A stretch of DNA of 64,000 nt, taken from DATGUN01 sp035301285. GTDB lineage: Bacteria > Bacillota > Bacilli > Bacillales > Amphibacillaceae. Under the pieces are notes generated by a model, which saw only the letters and a program-made list of their open reading frames with translations, was not told the DNA's origin and did no database searches. The position numbers and the translations under genes were made by a program. Shown here one piece after another: positions 34,106 to 44,310 of the stretch (positions within the stretch are counted from its first letter, which is position 1; each line of letters starts with the position of its first letter). The stretch lies in NCBI GenBank assembly GCA_035301285.1, contig DATGUN010000024.1:36209-100208 (forward strand), read 5' to 3'.

Positions 34106-34732
34106 ATGAAGGGTACATCACATGTAATCATCGGAGCTGCAACAGGGTTTATCGTGGCCAGCTACTCTCAGGCGAATCCTGAAACAACGATTGCACTTGT
34201 TGGTATAGGGGGATTCTCGGGGCTTGTCCCTGATTTGGATATCGGTGGGAAACTACGCAGCAAATTGACAAAACCCCATGCATCCATCAGGCACACCGCT
34301 CAACTGATCGGCTTGTTACTGATGGTTTATAGCTTTCTTATAAAAAATGATACGCACCCTTATTTCGGAATGGGTATTGGAGCCGTCATCTTCGTACTGG
34401 CCTCCATGTTTAAGCAAAAACATATGTTGATGATAACCGGTATCGGTGTATTGGCAGGCGGATATTTCCTTGAGGAAAACTGGGTTCTTTTATTTGGAAC
34501 ATACATTCTAATGGCATCCTTGACACCCCACAGAAGTTATACCCATTCACTCATCGGGCTTGTTTTTTTCGGGATCATCGGCTATCAATTTGAACAGTCA
34601 CTTGTGATGGAAGGTGTATTTTATACATGCCTTCTTGGATATGTAAGCCATCTTGTCGCCGACAGCAAGTTGGTTCCTTTCAACAAGCGTGGGGTACCGT
34701 TATTCCTTCCATTCACCAAGACAGAAATATAA
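34106..34732 (+). CDS. YdjM-type membrane-bound metal-dependent hydrolase
   Basis: A 208-residue membrane protein of the DUF457/YdjM family. The opening MKGTSHVIIGAATGF, the PDLD after segment 1 (with the metal-ligand His and Asp residues), and TPHRSYTHSLIG near the middle are family hallmarks. Five membrane segments are visible. The family is called a metal-dependent hydrolase by motif only; its substrate is unknown. Followed by a strong terminator. Confidence 0.85.
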   Translation: MKGTSHVIIGAATGFIVASYSQANPETTIALVGIGGFSGLVPDLDIGGKLRSKLTKPHASIRHTAQLIGLLLMVYSFLIKNDTHPYFGMGIGAVIFVLASMFKQKHMLMITGIGVLAGGYFLEENWVLLFGTYILMASLTPHRSYTHSLIGLVFFGIIGYQFEQSLVMEGVFYTCLLGYVSHLVADSKLVPFNKRGVPLFLPFTKTEI

Positions 34733-34775
34733 TAGCTTTCTAGATTGAATAAAACAATCCAGAAAGCTATTTTTC
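34732..34775 (+). terminator. intrinsic terminator of the YdjM-like gene
   Basis: ATAGCTTTCT...GATTG pairs with CAATC...AGAAAGCTAT, followed by TTTTT; it begins at the stop codon. Confidence 0.85.
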
Positions 34776-34796
34776 CATATTTAGACCAACTATGGA

Positions 34797-35351
34797 TCAA
34801 TCTTGACGTGTGACGACATCGACCTTGCCTGTAGCGGGGTCTATGACGAGACCGTGCACTTTGATTGTCTCTGGCAACAATGGGTGATTCCGGATGATGG
34901 ATACACTCTGTCGGACGGAGTCCTCTACAGTTTCAAAACCGTGAAATTCCTCGTGCAAATCAATGCCTGAATGATTGATGGTTTCCAACGTTTTATCTGC
35001 AACACCTTTTTCCTTCATCGTTTCTGTCAACTTCTCTGTGTCCACATGTGACATCCCACAATCATGATGCCCAATCACCACAACTTCTTCCGCTTTCAAT
35101 TCATAAATCGCCACCAAAATACTTTTCATGATGCTATCAAACGGTTTACGGATAATCGCACCAGCATTTTTCAACATTTTCACATCACCGTTATGGATAT
35201 TCAGTGCCCTCGGCAATAATTCCACCAAGCGGGATTCCATACATGTAAATACAACCATACGCTTGTTGGGAATGCTATCTGTTCGATACGGTTCATATTC
35301 TTTTCTTTCAACAAATTTTTTATTATAATCCAACATTTCATCTAAATGCAC
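34797..35351 (-). CDS. beta-type carbonic anhydrase (YtiB-like)
   Basis: A 184-residue beta-carbonic anhydrase interconverting CO2 and bicarbonate. Zinc ligands are Cys37 in TCMESRL and His-Cys in IGHHDCGM. The dyad residue after the first Cys is normally Asp (CxDxR, Asp also in Bacillus YtiB); here it is Glu, read clearly as GAA. Arg is kept. The change may alter proton handling or the open/closed switch of the site. It is slightly shorter than plant-type enzymes but usual for the YtiB clade. AGGAGATG precedes the start. Confidence 0.85.
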   Translation of the reverse strand: MHLDEMLDYNKKFVERKEYEPYRTDSIPNKRMVVFTCMESRLVELLPRALNIHNGDVKMLKNAGAIIRKPFDSIMKSILVAIYELKAEEVVVIGHHDCGMSHVDTEKLTETMKEKGVADKTLETINHSGIDLHEEFHGFETVEDSVRQSVSIIRNHPLLPETIKVHGLVIDPATGKVDVVTRQD

Positions 35352-35415
35352 AAAAACATCTCCTCTAATCTGGTTTTACATGTTTCCCCTTCTCATAGCC
35401 GGCTTGCTGTGCTTC

Positions 35416-36183
35416 CTATTCTTTCAAAAAATCCGTCACCAATTGAAAGTATTCCTCTGTTTCTTCTATATTTGGGGCATGTCCCGATTCTTCAAAAAGA
35501 ACAAAATGCGCACCGGGAATATGCGAAGCGATTTCCTCACCGGATTCCGGTGGATTCAAGCCATCGTATTTACCGCTGATGACAAGCGTCTCTGCCGTCA
35601 CAGTATGCAGCTTCGGACGGAAGTCATACTTCGCCAATGCGTCGGCTGCGGATTCCTGCTGTTCCTTCGTCAAACCACTTGGCATCGCTGAAAGCCACTT
35701 TCCGACAGGCTCCATTTTATGAAAAATATGATGTGCCAAATGCCCCATCTGCTCCTCAAACGACATACCAATCATGTCATCCGCATGTTTTGCAAGTAGC
35801 CCTGTTCCGTCTGAAGTGTCACCGTGTGCAGCACCTGAAACAAGGATGAGTTTTTCCACCCGATCAGGAGCTTCAATAGCAACGCCTTGTCCAACATAAG
35901 TACCCATCGACATTCCAATGATCATCACCTTATCAAGAGCAAGATGATCCATCAGTGCGATACAATCCTGAATATGGTCTTCCAATGTATAGGTTTCGGG
36001 TTTTTCCGATTTCCCATGTCCTCGTGCGTCCATCGTGATGACTCGGTAATCCTTTTTAAATGTATCGAACTCTTTTTGCAGCATTAAATGACTACCGGTC
36101 AATCCGTGCAAAAGCAATATCGGTTTCCCTGTACCTTCTTCTTTATAAAACAGTTCAATCCCGTTGACATGTACGTTAGGCAA
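35416..36183 (-). CDS. alpha/beta hydrolase
   Basis: A 255-residue alpha/beta hydrolase. The oxyanion HG is in LLLHGLTG, the nucleophile is Ser92 in GMSMGTY, the acid is Asp in ISGKYDGLNPPE and the base His in FEESGHAPN. It resembles 3-oxoadipate enol-lactonase and lipase-like esterases, but nothing nearby fixes a substrate. GGAGGA precedes the ATG. Confidence 0.85.
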   Translation of the reverse strand: MPNVHVNGIELFYKEEGTGKPILLLHGLTGSHLMLQKEFDTFKKDYRVITMDARGHGKSEKPETYTLEDHIQDCIALMDHLALDKVMIIGMSMGTYVGQGVAIEAPDRVEKLILVSGAAHGDTSDGTGLLAKHADDMIGMSFEEQMGHLAHHIFHKMEPVGKWLSAMPSGLTKEQQESAADALAKYDFRPKLHTVTAETLVISGKYDGLNPPESGEEIASHIPGAHFVLFEESGHAPNIEETEEYFQLVTDFLKE

Positions 36184-36285
36184 TATATCTCCTCCAATCC
36201 TTCTTTTTAATTATACCAACTCATCGGAAATAATGCTTTATCAAGCGCCGATTTATTTGTTTGGATCAAGTGCTTGTCAGCGACG

Positions 36286-36321
36286 AAAAGGATCCCACAG
36301 TTCATCTTGCCTGCGGGATCC
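36286..36321 (-). terminator. terminator of the UPF0182 gene
   Basis: On the minus strand GGATCCCGCAG and CTGTGGGATCC form an 11-bp stem followed by TTTTC, just past the stop. Confidence 0.8.
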
Positions 36322-36335
36322 TGAAGTCTATTTCA

Positions 36336-39188
36336 TTATTTATATGCGTCCAGTTTTTCTTCGATTTCTTCCATGAGTTTGCCAGCTTTTTCCCAATTTC
36401 CATTAGAAATCGCATCTTGATAATCATCGAAAAGCTCCGCAAAATCACGTAATTGTTCTTCACTATCAATCAAATCATCGTCTGGAACGTCGTCGATTTC
36501 GTCATTCGTATCATTTTGATCTTCATTGGTGTCATCTTGTTCTTCATTTTCATCTTCTTCAAGGCCTTCATCATCGGAAACATTCCCATCGTCATTTGAA
36601 TCCGTGTCATCATCACCCAGTTCCGCATCATCAGGGGGATCGCCCGCGCCTTTTTCCTCGAGTAAATCGAGCATTTCATCAAGCGCCTCTTCGAATGTCG
36701 GTTCCATGACAATTCGTTCACCATAGGCTAGTATAATACGTTTGACCTCTGGCAGTGATGTCTGATTTGATGACTCGAGATAGACCGGTTCAACGTAAAA
36801 CACAGTATCCTCAATCGGTATCGCCAGCAAGTTTCCACGAATGACTTTCGAACCACCTTGTGACCAGAGATTCAACTGTTGCGATATGGTATCACTTTGG
36901 TTGATCCGGTTTTCAATCTGCTGTGGCCCGTAAATATTTTTCTGTTTTGGAAAACGATACAGGAACATCTCACCGTAATGATCGCCGTCATTCCGCACAC
37001 CAATCCAGGAAATCATATTCTGTCGTTTTTTCGGCGTATATGGCTGCATCAAAATAAATTCCTCTTCATCATGATCAGGCAACCGCATCGTTATATAATA
37101 GGGTTCCATTTCAATATCTTCATCAAAGTACTTCTCAGTCGGAAACTCCCAGAAGTCTTCCCGATTATAGAACACTTCCAAATTGGACATGTGATACGTC
37201 CCATACATTTCGGCCTGAATTTCAAACATATTCACCGGATAACGGAAATGTGACTTGATATCGTCTGGTACGTCCGTTGTAAAAAGATCGGGGAACATCT
37301 TTTGATATGTTTGTAACAGCGGATCGTCATCGTCTGCTACATAGAATGTTGTTTCACCGGTATATGCATCGACAACCACTTTGACGGAATTGCGTATATA
37401 ATTTTCTTCTTTTTCATGTGGCTCGGAATAAGGATACCGTTCAGCCGATAAATAAGCATCCAACATCCACGCCATCGTTCCATCTTCCCGGATGAAAATA
37501 TACGGATCGTCATCATAGGTGAAAAACGGGGCAATCCGATTCACACGATCCATAATATTTCGCGTATCCAATAATTGACTTTCATCTGTCAATTGATCAG
37601 ATACAAGCATCCTGAAAGAGCCTTCATTCAAGGCGAATAGCAGTTTTTTCCAGCCGACTAATGGAATACCCGAATCCGCTTCAAAACGTGTTGAGGCATT
37701 TTCATCCCCCGACGGATAATCAAATTCATCAACTTTACTATTCACGATCACGTTCGGGTAATCCTCCTCCCCAAAGTACACCTGTGGTCTGGATACATCA
37801 AGTTTGCCTTCCGGAGGTATATTATTCAACATGTACTCAGGTTGTCCTTGTGACGTCACATCATTGACATGGCTCATCGTTACCCCATATCCATGCGTAT
37901 ACCGCAAATAGCGGTTCACCCACGTTTGTGCCTGGTCCGGCAAATCATCCATGCTCAACTCCCGTGTCCCTATGAATACCTGTTCATATTTGTCATCGAT
38001 TTGGTAACGGTCTATATCCACATCTTTAAAGTCATAATACGTCCGGAACGTTTGCTTCTGATTATACACTTCAAGCAACGGGCGTGAATCATTGACGCGG
38101 ATGTTATCAATCGTCTCTTGATTTCGCTCAACCATATCCTTATCAAATGACGAATCATTACCGGGATGATCCTTCTCATCGATTTCGGATAGCTTATACG
38201 CTTCTTTCGTAAACTCAAGGTTATGTTCCAGATAGGGTTCCTCTTTTGAAAATTCGTTCGGTGATACCACAAAGTTTTGCACAATGATGGAAGCCCCTTG
38301 ACCAACGATGAGCAGACCGACATACACGATTGCCGGAATCGCCATTGCTTTCAATCGTCCGCGAACAAGTGAAATGATCATCCAAATCGATCCCAGGACA
38401 GCCACACCCGCCAAAATATATGACTTCGGAATGTTGATGACCTTATCTGTGTAACTTAGCCCATACACGACACTTTCCTGGAACGCACTGACCCTGTTTG
38501 TGAGTAACGTATCAAATGGCGCCAAAACATGCAGTGCAGCTAACAAAAGCCCGATGATCCCCAATGTCACACCCATATGTAACTGTGCAGAACGGTTCAT
38601 CCGCCACATATTAAAAACGGAATAGGCACCAGCCTCTATCAAGAAAAATAAGATAGCCGCACCCAATAATATGTTGATGATCAATTTCATGAAAGGCAAA
38701 ATGAATATATAAAAAGATACATCCAAGTTAAAATAAGGATCAGATATATCAAAATTGGCATGATGGATGAACTTGAGCATCCTCTCCCAGCCCAACCCCT
38801 GGACAATGCTGCTTCCGAACAGACCGATGAGAACGGAGATACCCACCATAACCCACATCATCTGCTTCTTGTTCAGTATCATTTTAGGTAATTGAACGGG
38901 TGCGAAATGACTCAAATAAGAACGTCGGATCCAATACGCCGTTGCAAAAGTGATGATGGCAAATAACAAAAATCCGATGACCGCGAGAATAACTTTACTC
39001 CATAGAACGGTCGTAAACACACCGGAAAAGCCAAGTGACCCCATCCATACGTATTCTGTTAAGTACTGGAAGGAAAATAACACCAAAAGAATGACCAATA
39101 AAATGAAGAGTACGACATAACCGATACGCTTCATGATCTTTTTGGCTTTTTCGATTTGCTCTTTATTGAATGACTGATTGAAATCCAC
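36336..39188 (-). CDS. UPF0182 family large membrane protein
   Basis: A 950-residue protein. Seven membrane helices fill about residues 20-310, then a large outward domain (about 320-850) and a low-complexity acidic linker of Asp, Glu, Asn and Ser (about 865-915), ending in a short helical tail. The family is widespread in Bacillales and actinobacteria without known function. The GTG at 39188 is chosen because GGGGGA precedes it; an ATG 60 bases upstream has no ribosome site. The acidic linker suits a halophile surface protein. Monocistronic. Confidence 0.88.
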   Translation of the reverse strand: MDFNQSFNKEQIEKAKKIMKRIGYVVLFILLVILLVLFSFQYLTEYVWMGSLGFSGVFTTVLWSKVILAVIGFLLFAIITFATAYWIRRSYLSHFAPVQLPKMILNKKQMMWVMVGISVLIGLFGSSIVQGLGWERMLKFIHHANFDISDPYFNLDVSFYIFILPFMKLIINILLGAAILFFLIEAGAYSVFNMWRMNRSAQLHMGVTLGIIGLLLAALHVLAPFDTLLTNRVSAFQESVVYGLSYTDKVINIPKSYILAGVAVLGSIWMIISLVRGRLKAMAIPAIVYVGLLIVGQGASIIVQNFVVSPNEFSKEEPYLEHNLEFTKEAYKLSEIDEKDHPGNDSSFDKDMVERNQETIDNIRVNDSRPLLEVYNQKQTFRTYYDFKDVDIDRYQIDDKYEQVFIGTRELSMDDLPDQAQTWVNRYLRYTHGYGVTMSHVNDVTSQGQPEYMLNNIPPEGKLDVSRPQVYFGEEDYPNVIVNSKVDEFDYPSGDENASTRFEADSGIPLVGWKKLLFALNEGSFRMLVSDQLTDESQLLDTRNIMDRVNRIAPFFTYDDDPYIFIREDGTMAWMLDAYLSAERYPYSEPHEKEENYIRNSVKVVVDAYTGETTFYVADDDDPLLQTYQKMFPDLFTTDVPDDIKSHFRYPVNMFEIQAEMYGTYHMSNLEVFYNREDFWEFPTEKYFDEDIEMEPYYITMRLPDHDEEEFILMQPYTPKKRQNMISWIGVRNDGDHYGEMFLYRFPKQKNIYGPQQIENRINQSDTISQQLNLWSQGGSKVIRGNLLAIPIEDTVFYVEPVYLESSNQTSLPEVKRIILAYGERIVMEPTFEEALDEMLDLLEEKGAGDPPDDAELGDDDTDSNDDGNVSDDEGLEEDENEEQDDTNEDQNDTNDEIDDVPDDDLIDSEEQLRDFAELFDDYQDAISNGNWEKAGKLMEEIEEKLDAYK

Positions 39189-39375
39189 TGTATGTTCCCC
39201 CGTGTTCTTCCTCTTTTTAGTATAAAATCCGGACTTGAAACTTGTCATCTAGGTATCTATTTATTGTAACATATTGTTAACATATAGACATCTCATTACA
39301 CTAATTTGTTTAACCGCCGCAGAAGACCCTTCATTATTCCTCACGGTAACAATTGGATTTATCAATGATCCTGAA

Positions 39376-39414
39376 CAAAAAGCCTTAAGAAGATCATTCA
39401 TATCCTCTTAAGGC
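39376..39414 (-). terminator. terminator of copB
   Basis: On the minus strand GCCTTAAGAGG and CTTCTTAAGGC close a stem, followed by TTTTTG. Confidence 0.8.
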
Positions 39415-39451
39415 AGATGGCCCTTAGTATAACGATTTTTATGTTAAGCAC

Positions 39452-41554
39452 TCACGCTTTCAACAACTTCGCATTGATTGCCACAATGATTGTACTCAAA
39501 CTCATCAATACAGCACCTACTGCAGGGCTTAAAACAATTCCAATCGGTGCAAGAGCTCCAGCGGCAAGTGGAATGGCCAGAATATTATATCCCGCTGCCC
39601 ACCATAAGTTTTGAATCATTTTCCGATACGTTTTTTTGGATAAGTCCAATAACGCAACAACATCTTCAGGATTACTTTTCACAAGGACCACATCAGCTGT
39701 TTCCATGGCAACATCCGTTCCAGCACCGATTGCAATACCTAGGTCGGCTGTTGCGAGCGCAGGAGCATCGTTTATCCCATCACCCGTCATGGCAACCTTC
39801 CAGCCCTGTTCTTTTAGTTCTTTAACCTTGTCGGCTTTTTCGTTGGGTAACACTTCCGCATAAACTTCATCAATCCCTATTTGTTCCGCGACCCAATCGG
39901 CCACTTTTTGATTATCCCCCGTCAACATGACAGAGTGTATGTTCTTTTGCTTTAAATCCGCGACGGCTTTCTTTGCAGTATCCCTGACAATATCCGCCAG
40001 AGCTATCATTCCAATCAGAACATCATCCAACATAACAAATACAACTGTTTTACCTTCTTCAGACATATTCTGGAATTGAGCTTCGTCATAGTTTTTTTGA
40101 TAATCGGAAACGGCACCCGGACTGATGACATTCACTTTATGTCCATCCACTTTCCCTTGAATGCCCTTACCGGTAAGTGATTCAAAATCCGTTATTTGTT
40201 TAAGCGTCATTTCTTTTTCATGCGCCATGTTCACAATGCCTGAAGCGATAGGGTGCTCGGAATGCTGTTCCAGACTGGCAGCCCAATTTAACACATCCAT
40301 CTCATCATGATCATCCATTGGCACAATGTCCGTTACACCGAATTCACCCTCTGTCAGGGTTCCTGTTTTATCAAAGACGATTGCATTCAGATTTCGTCCC
40401 CGCTCAAAATTGGCACGATTACGTATCAACAATCCATGCCGTGCTGATATCGATGTCGAGACTGCTATAACGAGTGGGGCTGCCAATCCAAGTGCATGTG
40501 GACATGTAATAACCATAACGGTAACCATCCGCTCCAGTGCAACATCAAAAGTATTGCCCAGAATCAACCAGATAAATAAAGTCAAAAATCCGGATAGAAG
40601 AGCAATATAAAATAGCCATTTGGCCGCACGATTCGTAATATCCTGTGTTTTCGAATTGGATTCCTGTGCTTCTTTCACCAACTCAACAACTTGAGAAAGA
40701 TAGGAATCATCACCAGTTTTCTCAACCTGTATCGTAAGCGAGCCTTCACTATTGACCGAACCACCAATGACTTCATCACCGGTGTTTTTTTCAACAGGAA
40801 TGGATTCACCTGTAAGCATTGATTCATCGATTGCCGACTGTCCTTCCAAAATGATACCGTCTACAGGTACTTTTTCACCTGGTTTAACAAGTACATGGTC
40901 TTCATGCTTTAGCGCCGACACCTGGACGCTCTCTACATGGCCATCTTCATCAATCTTGTGAGCTTCTTCAGGCATCAACTTTACCAGTTCTTCAAGTGCA
41001 TTCGACGCACCCATGACTGAACGCATTTCTATCCAGTGTCCCAACAGCATGATATCAATCAGGGTCGCCAATTCCCAGAAAAAGTCTTGCCCCTCAACTC
41101 CGAAAACGGTGAGGGAACTGTATACATAGGCAACAAGTATGGCCAAACCAATCAGTGTCATCATGCCTGGATTCTTTTCTTTCAATTCATCCAAACCACC
41201 GGTGATGAATGGCCAACCACCATAGAAAAATACAAACGTACTAAGTAAAAATAATATATAGGATTGAAAAGGTACTTGAAAATCAAGACCAACCAAATCC
41301 TGAAGCATAGGAGATAATATCAGTACGGGTATCGTGATGATCAACGAAATATAAAAACGTTTCTTGAAATCGGTCACCATATCACCGTGATCATGGTGGC
41401 CATGATGGGAATGATCACCATGGCTTTGATGATCATCATGGTTGTGCTGAGAATGATTGCTGTGATTTTCATGATTGTGATGATGTTCGTGTGATGTCAC
41501 GTTCTGATCATCTTTATTTTGTTTTTTATGATTGTCACCGCCATGTTCATGCAT
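39452..41554 (-). CDS. copB: P1B-type copper ATPase with CPH motif (CopB)
   Basis: A 700-residue heavy-metal ATPase. Residues 1-55 are a His-Asp-rich metal-binding tail instead of HMA domains. The membrane metal site is TCPHALG (CPH), the mark of the P1B-3/CopB class; DKTGTLTEG carries the phosphorylated Asp, and GDGINDAP follows. GGAGG sets the start at 41554. It exports copper (or silver). A CsoR-like operator lies about 40 bases upstream, so it is a second copper-controlled unit beside csoR-copA-copZ. Confidence 0.92.
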   Translation of the reverse strand: MHEHGGDNHKKQNKDDQNVTSHEHHHNHENHSNHSQHNHDDHQSHGDHSHHGHHDHGDMVTDFKKRFYISLIITIPVLILSPMLQDLVGLDFQVPFQSYILFLLSTFVFFYGGWPFITGGLDELKEKNPGMMTLIGLAILVAYVYSSLTVFGVEGQDFFWELATLIDIMLLGHWIEMRSVMGASNALEELVKLMPEEAHKIDEDGHVESVQVSALKHEDHVLVKPGEKVPVDGIILEGQSAIDESMLTGESIPVEKNTGDEVIGGSVNSEGSLTIQVEKTGDDSYLSQVVELVKEAQESNSKTQDITNRAAKWLFYIALLSGFLTLFIWLILGNTFDVALERMVTVMVITCPHALGLAAPLVIAVSTSISARHGLLIRNRANFERGRNLNAIVFDKTGTLTEGEFGVTDIVPMDDHDEMDVLNWAASLEQHSEHPIASGIVNMAHEKEMTLKQITDFESLTGKGIQGKVDGHKVNVISPGAVSDYQKNYDEAQFQNMSEEGKTVVFVMLDDVLIGMIALADIVRDTAKKAVADLKQKNIHSVMLTGDNQKVADWVAEQIGIDEVYAEVLPNEKADKVKELKEQGWKVAMTGDGINDAPALATADLGIAIGAGTDVAMETADVVLVKSNPEDVVALLDLSKKTYRKMIQNLWWAAGYNILAIPLAAGALAPIGIVLSPAVGAVLMSLSTIIVAINAKLLKA

Positions 41555-41591
41555 CTTTGTTTCCTCCATTCAGTCATATATCTATCCTTTA

Positions 41592-41610
41592 ATATACCCC
41601 TATACCGTAT
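41592..41610. promoter_or_regulatory. CsoR-like operator upstream of copB
   Basis: ATATACCCCTATACCGTAT contains the TACCCC/GGTA pattern of CsoR boxes and closely matches the site at 44647. It sits 38 bases before the copB ATG. Confidence 0.65.
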
Positions 41611-41632
41611 TTTTAAACAGATGAGAAATCAA

Positions 41633-41672
41633 AATGGCTGATTCCAATCCGATACGGACAGAATCAGCCATT
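41633..41672 (-). terminator. terminator of the csoR-copA-copZ operon
   Basis: AATGGCTGATTC pairs perfectly with GAATCAGCCATT, followed on the minus strand by TTTGATTTC, directly past the copZ stop. Confidence 0.8.
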
Positions 41673-41676
41673 GTAT

Positions 41677-41883
41677 TTATACGACATCATATCCTTGTTC
41701 TTCTACTGCATCGCGCATTTCATCCACTGTGACGGATTGATCATCAAACATTACATCCACTTTGCCCGAGTCCAGATCGACATGTACATCCGAGATGCCA
41801 CCAAGATCTTTCAATGCGCCTTCAACAGCAGATTTACAATGTCCACACGACATTCCTTGCACATCAAGTGTTTGTTTTTGCAT
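41677..41883 (-). CDS. copZ: copper chaperone CopZ
   Basis: A 68-residue single HMA domain with the Cu(I) site MSCGHC at residues 11-16 and the usual beta-alpha-beta-beta-alpha-beta length. It hands copper to CopA. Last gene of the operon, 31 bases after copA; GGAGGG precedes its ATG. Confidence 0.95.
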   Translation of the reverse strand: MQKQTLDVQGMSCGHCKSAVEGALKDLGGISDVHVDLDSGKVDVMFDDQSVTVDEMRDAVEEQGYDVV

Positions 41884-41914
41884 GTTTTCTACCCTCCTTT
41901 CAAGGAATTGACCC

Positions 41915-44299
41915 TTATATCTTCACGCGCTTCAAACGAAGAGAGTTTGTCACAACGCTTACTGAACTAAACGCCATCGCAGCTCCAGCCACCCATGGCG
42001 CAAGTAATCCAATGGCTGCAATCGGGATGCCGGCACTGTTATAGGCAAATGCCCAAAACAAGTTTTGCCTGATGTTTCGAATCGTAGCACCGCTCCATTT
42101 GATTGCTTTTGGGATGAGCAACAGTTCTCCGCCAAGAATGGTGACATCAGCCGCTTCTATTGCAACCTCTGTCCCAGTTCCAATGGCAATTCCGATGTCA
42201 GCTGTTGCCAGTGCTGGCGCATCGTTTACGCCATCGCCTACCATGGCCACTTGTTTATCCTGTGATTGAATATCTTCTACCCTTGACGCTTTTTCCTCCG
42301 GTAAAACTTGTGCAATCACTTGATCGATACCGACTTGTTCCGCAATGGCATTTGCTGTACGCTCATTATCGCCAGTCAACATGACAACGTCGAGTCCCTG
42401 TTCTTTCAGTAAACGGATTGCCTCAGGTGCGGTCTCCTTAATTGTATCAGCAACAGCGATAACCCCCATGTATACACCATTTACCGAAATAATCATGGCC
42501 GTTTTTCCGCTTTTTTCATATAATGAGAGCGTTTCTTCCGCTTGTTGGATATCAATATGATTATCCGCCATCAACTTTCGTGTTCCCACGTATACGTGAT
42601 CGCCGTCTACAACTGCATGGATACCGTGACCGGGTATTGCTGCAAAGTCATCTACATCAATGAGTGTAACGTTTTGGTCTGATGCGTATGTGACAATCGC
42701 TTCAGCCAGTGGATGCTCGGATCCCTTTTCCGCGCTGGCCGCGAGTTGCAGCACTTTTTCGTCTCCTACAAAGTCAGTTACTTCCGGCATTCCTTTAGTT
42801 ATTGTTCCTGTTTTATCAAAAACAATCGTATTGATTTGATGTGTGCGTTCCAAATGTTCGCCGCCTTTAAAAAGTATACCACTCTCGGCGGCTTTCCCCG
42901 TACCAACCATAATGGATGTCGGAGTGGCGAGTCCCAATGCGCACGGACATGCAATGACGAGAACAGCAATAGCAGCTACCAAAGCATTTTCAAAATCTCC
43001 TGGTTGGACAAACCCTATCCATATAATGAACGTCACAACTGCTATACCGACTACAATCGGGACAAAATAGCCAGAGATGATATCAGCCAGCCGTTGTATC
43101 GGTGCTTTCGATCCCTGCGCGTCCTCGACTGCTTTGACAATCGACGCAAGTGCCGTATCTTTTCCGACTTTTGTCGCTTCCATTTCAATTGTTCCGTTTT
43201 GATTCATCGTAGAACCCACAACACTCGAATGCACATCTTTTTCAACCGGAATCGATTCACCGGTAAGCATTGATTCGTCTACAGACGTTCTACCTTTGAT
43301 GACATCGCCATCAACAGGGATTTTTTCACCTGGTTTAACAATCATTCGTTCTCCAACCGCCACGTGTTCAACCGGAATCATCACTTCTTCATCGTTTCTG
43401 ATCACACGTGCTTGCTTGGCTTGCATGTTCAGTAATTCAGAAATGGCGACGGTTGTTTTACTTTTGGCAGTTGTCTCCAAATACTTCCCGAATAAAATCA
43501 ATGTAATCAATATGGCACTCGTTTCGAAATAGAGATGGGGCATATAGCCCTGATTACCGATTGTTTTTAATGCTTCATACAAACTGTAAAAATAAGCGGC
43601 ACTTGTACCTAGGGCAACAAGTACATCCATATTGGCACTGCCGTTTCGCAGATTTTTATAAGCGCCGACGTAAAACTGCCAGCCAATGACAAATTGGACA
43701 GGTGTTGCAAGAACGAATTGAAACCATGGGTTCATGAATATTCCAGGTAGTTTAACCCCGAACAGATGAACGAGCATCGTCAACAATAGCGGAGCAGCTA
43801 GTATTGCGGAAATAATCAACTTCCATTTCATATGCTGAAGTTGTTTTTCTTTCTGTGACTGCTTTTCCTCTTTTCCCGCTTTCTCAGTCGCATCATAACC
43901 AAGTTTCTGGATTTTCCCGATAACATCGGACTCCTGTATCAAACCTGGGTTATATTCAATGACAGCACTTTCGGTTGCCAGGTTCACCGTAGCATGTTTA
44001 ACACCTTCCTGCTTATTCAATACTTTTTCGATACGGGATGAACAAGCGGCACAGGTCATACCCGTGATATCCAATTCAGACGTTTCGAATTGAATACCAT
44101 ATCCTAACTTTTCGACCTTATGGGTAATATCATCGACTGAAGCACTGACAGGATCATACTCGATACGTGCTTTTTCAGTCGTCAAATTCACGTGTGCATG
44201 AACGCCATCCATTTTATTCAATACCTTTTCAACCCGGTTCGAACAAGCGGCACAGGTCATACCCGTTATGCCTACCGTCATATTTTTTGGTTCGCTCAT
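41915..44299 (-). CDS. copA: copper-exporting P1B-1 ATPase CopA
   Basis: A 794-residue copper pump. Two N-terminal HMA domains each carry GMTCAACS (about residues 13-20 and 80-87). Eight membrane helices follow, with the transport site CPCALG in helix 6, the phosphorylated Asp in DKTGTITKG, HPLAEAIV with the ATP-site His, and GDGVNDAP. It expels Cu(I). It lies 12 bases after csoR; AAGGAGGGAGG precedes the start. Confidence 0.96.
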   Translation of the reverse strand: MSEPKNMTVGITGMTCAACSNRVEKVLNKMDGVHAHVNLTTEKARIEYDPVSASVDDITHKVEKLGYGIQFETSELDITGMTCAACSSRIEKVLNKQEGVKHATVNLATESAVIEYNPGLIQESDVIGKIQKLGYDATEKAGKEEKQSQKEKQLQHMKWKLIISAILAAPLLLTMLVHLFGVKLPGIFMNPWFQFVLATPVQFVIGWQFYVGAYKNLRNGSANMDVLVALGTSAAYFYSLYEALKTIGNQGYMPHLYFETSAILITLILFGKYLETTAKSKTTVAISELLNMQAKQARVIRNDEEVMIPVEHVAVGERMIVKPGEKIPVDGDVIKGRTSVDESMLTGESIPVEKDVHSSVVGSTMNQNGTIEMEATKVGKDTALASIVKAVEDAQGSKAPIQRLADIISGYFVPIVVGIAVVTFIIWIGFVQPGDFENALVAAIAVLVIACPCALGLATPTSIMVGTGKAAESGILFKGGEHLERTHQINTIVFDKTGTITKGMPEVTDFVGDEKVLQLAASAEKGSEHPLAEAIVTYASDQNVTLIDVDDFAAIPGHGIHAVVDGDHVYVGTRKLMADNHIDIQQAEETLSLYEKSGKTAMIISVNGVYMGVIAVADTIKETAPEAIRLLKEQGLDVVMLTGDNERTANAIAEQVGIDQVIAQVLPEEKASRVEDIQSQDKQVAMVGDGVNDAPALATADIGIAIGTGTEVAIEAADVTILGGELLLIPKAIKWSGATIRNIRQNLFWAFAYNSAGIPIAAIGLLAPWVAGAAMAFSSVSVVTNSLRLKRVKI

Positions 44300-44310
44300 T
44301 TCCTCCCTCC

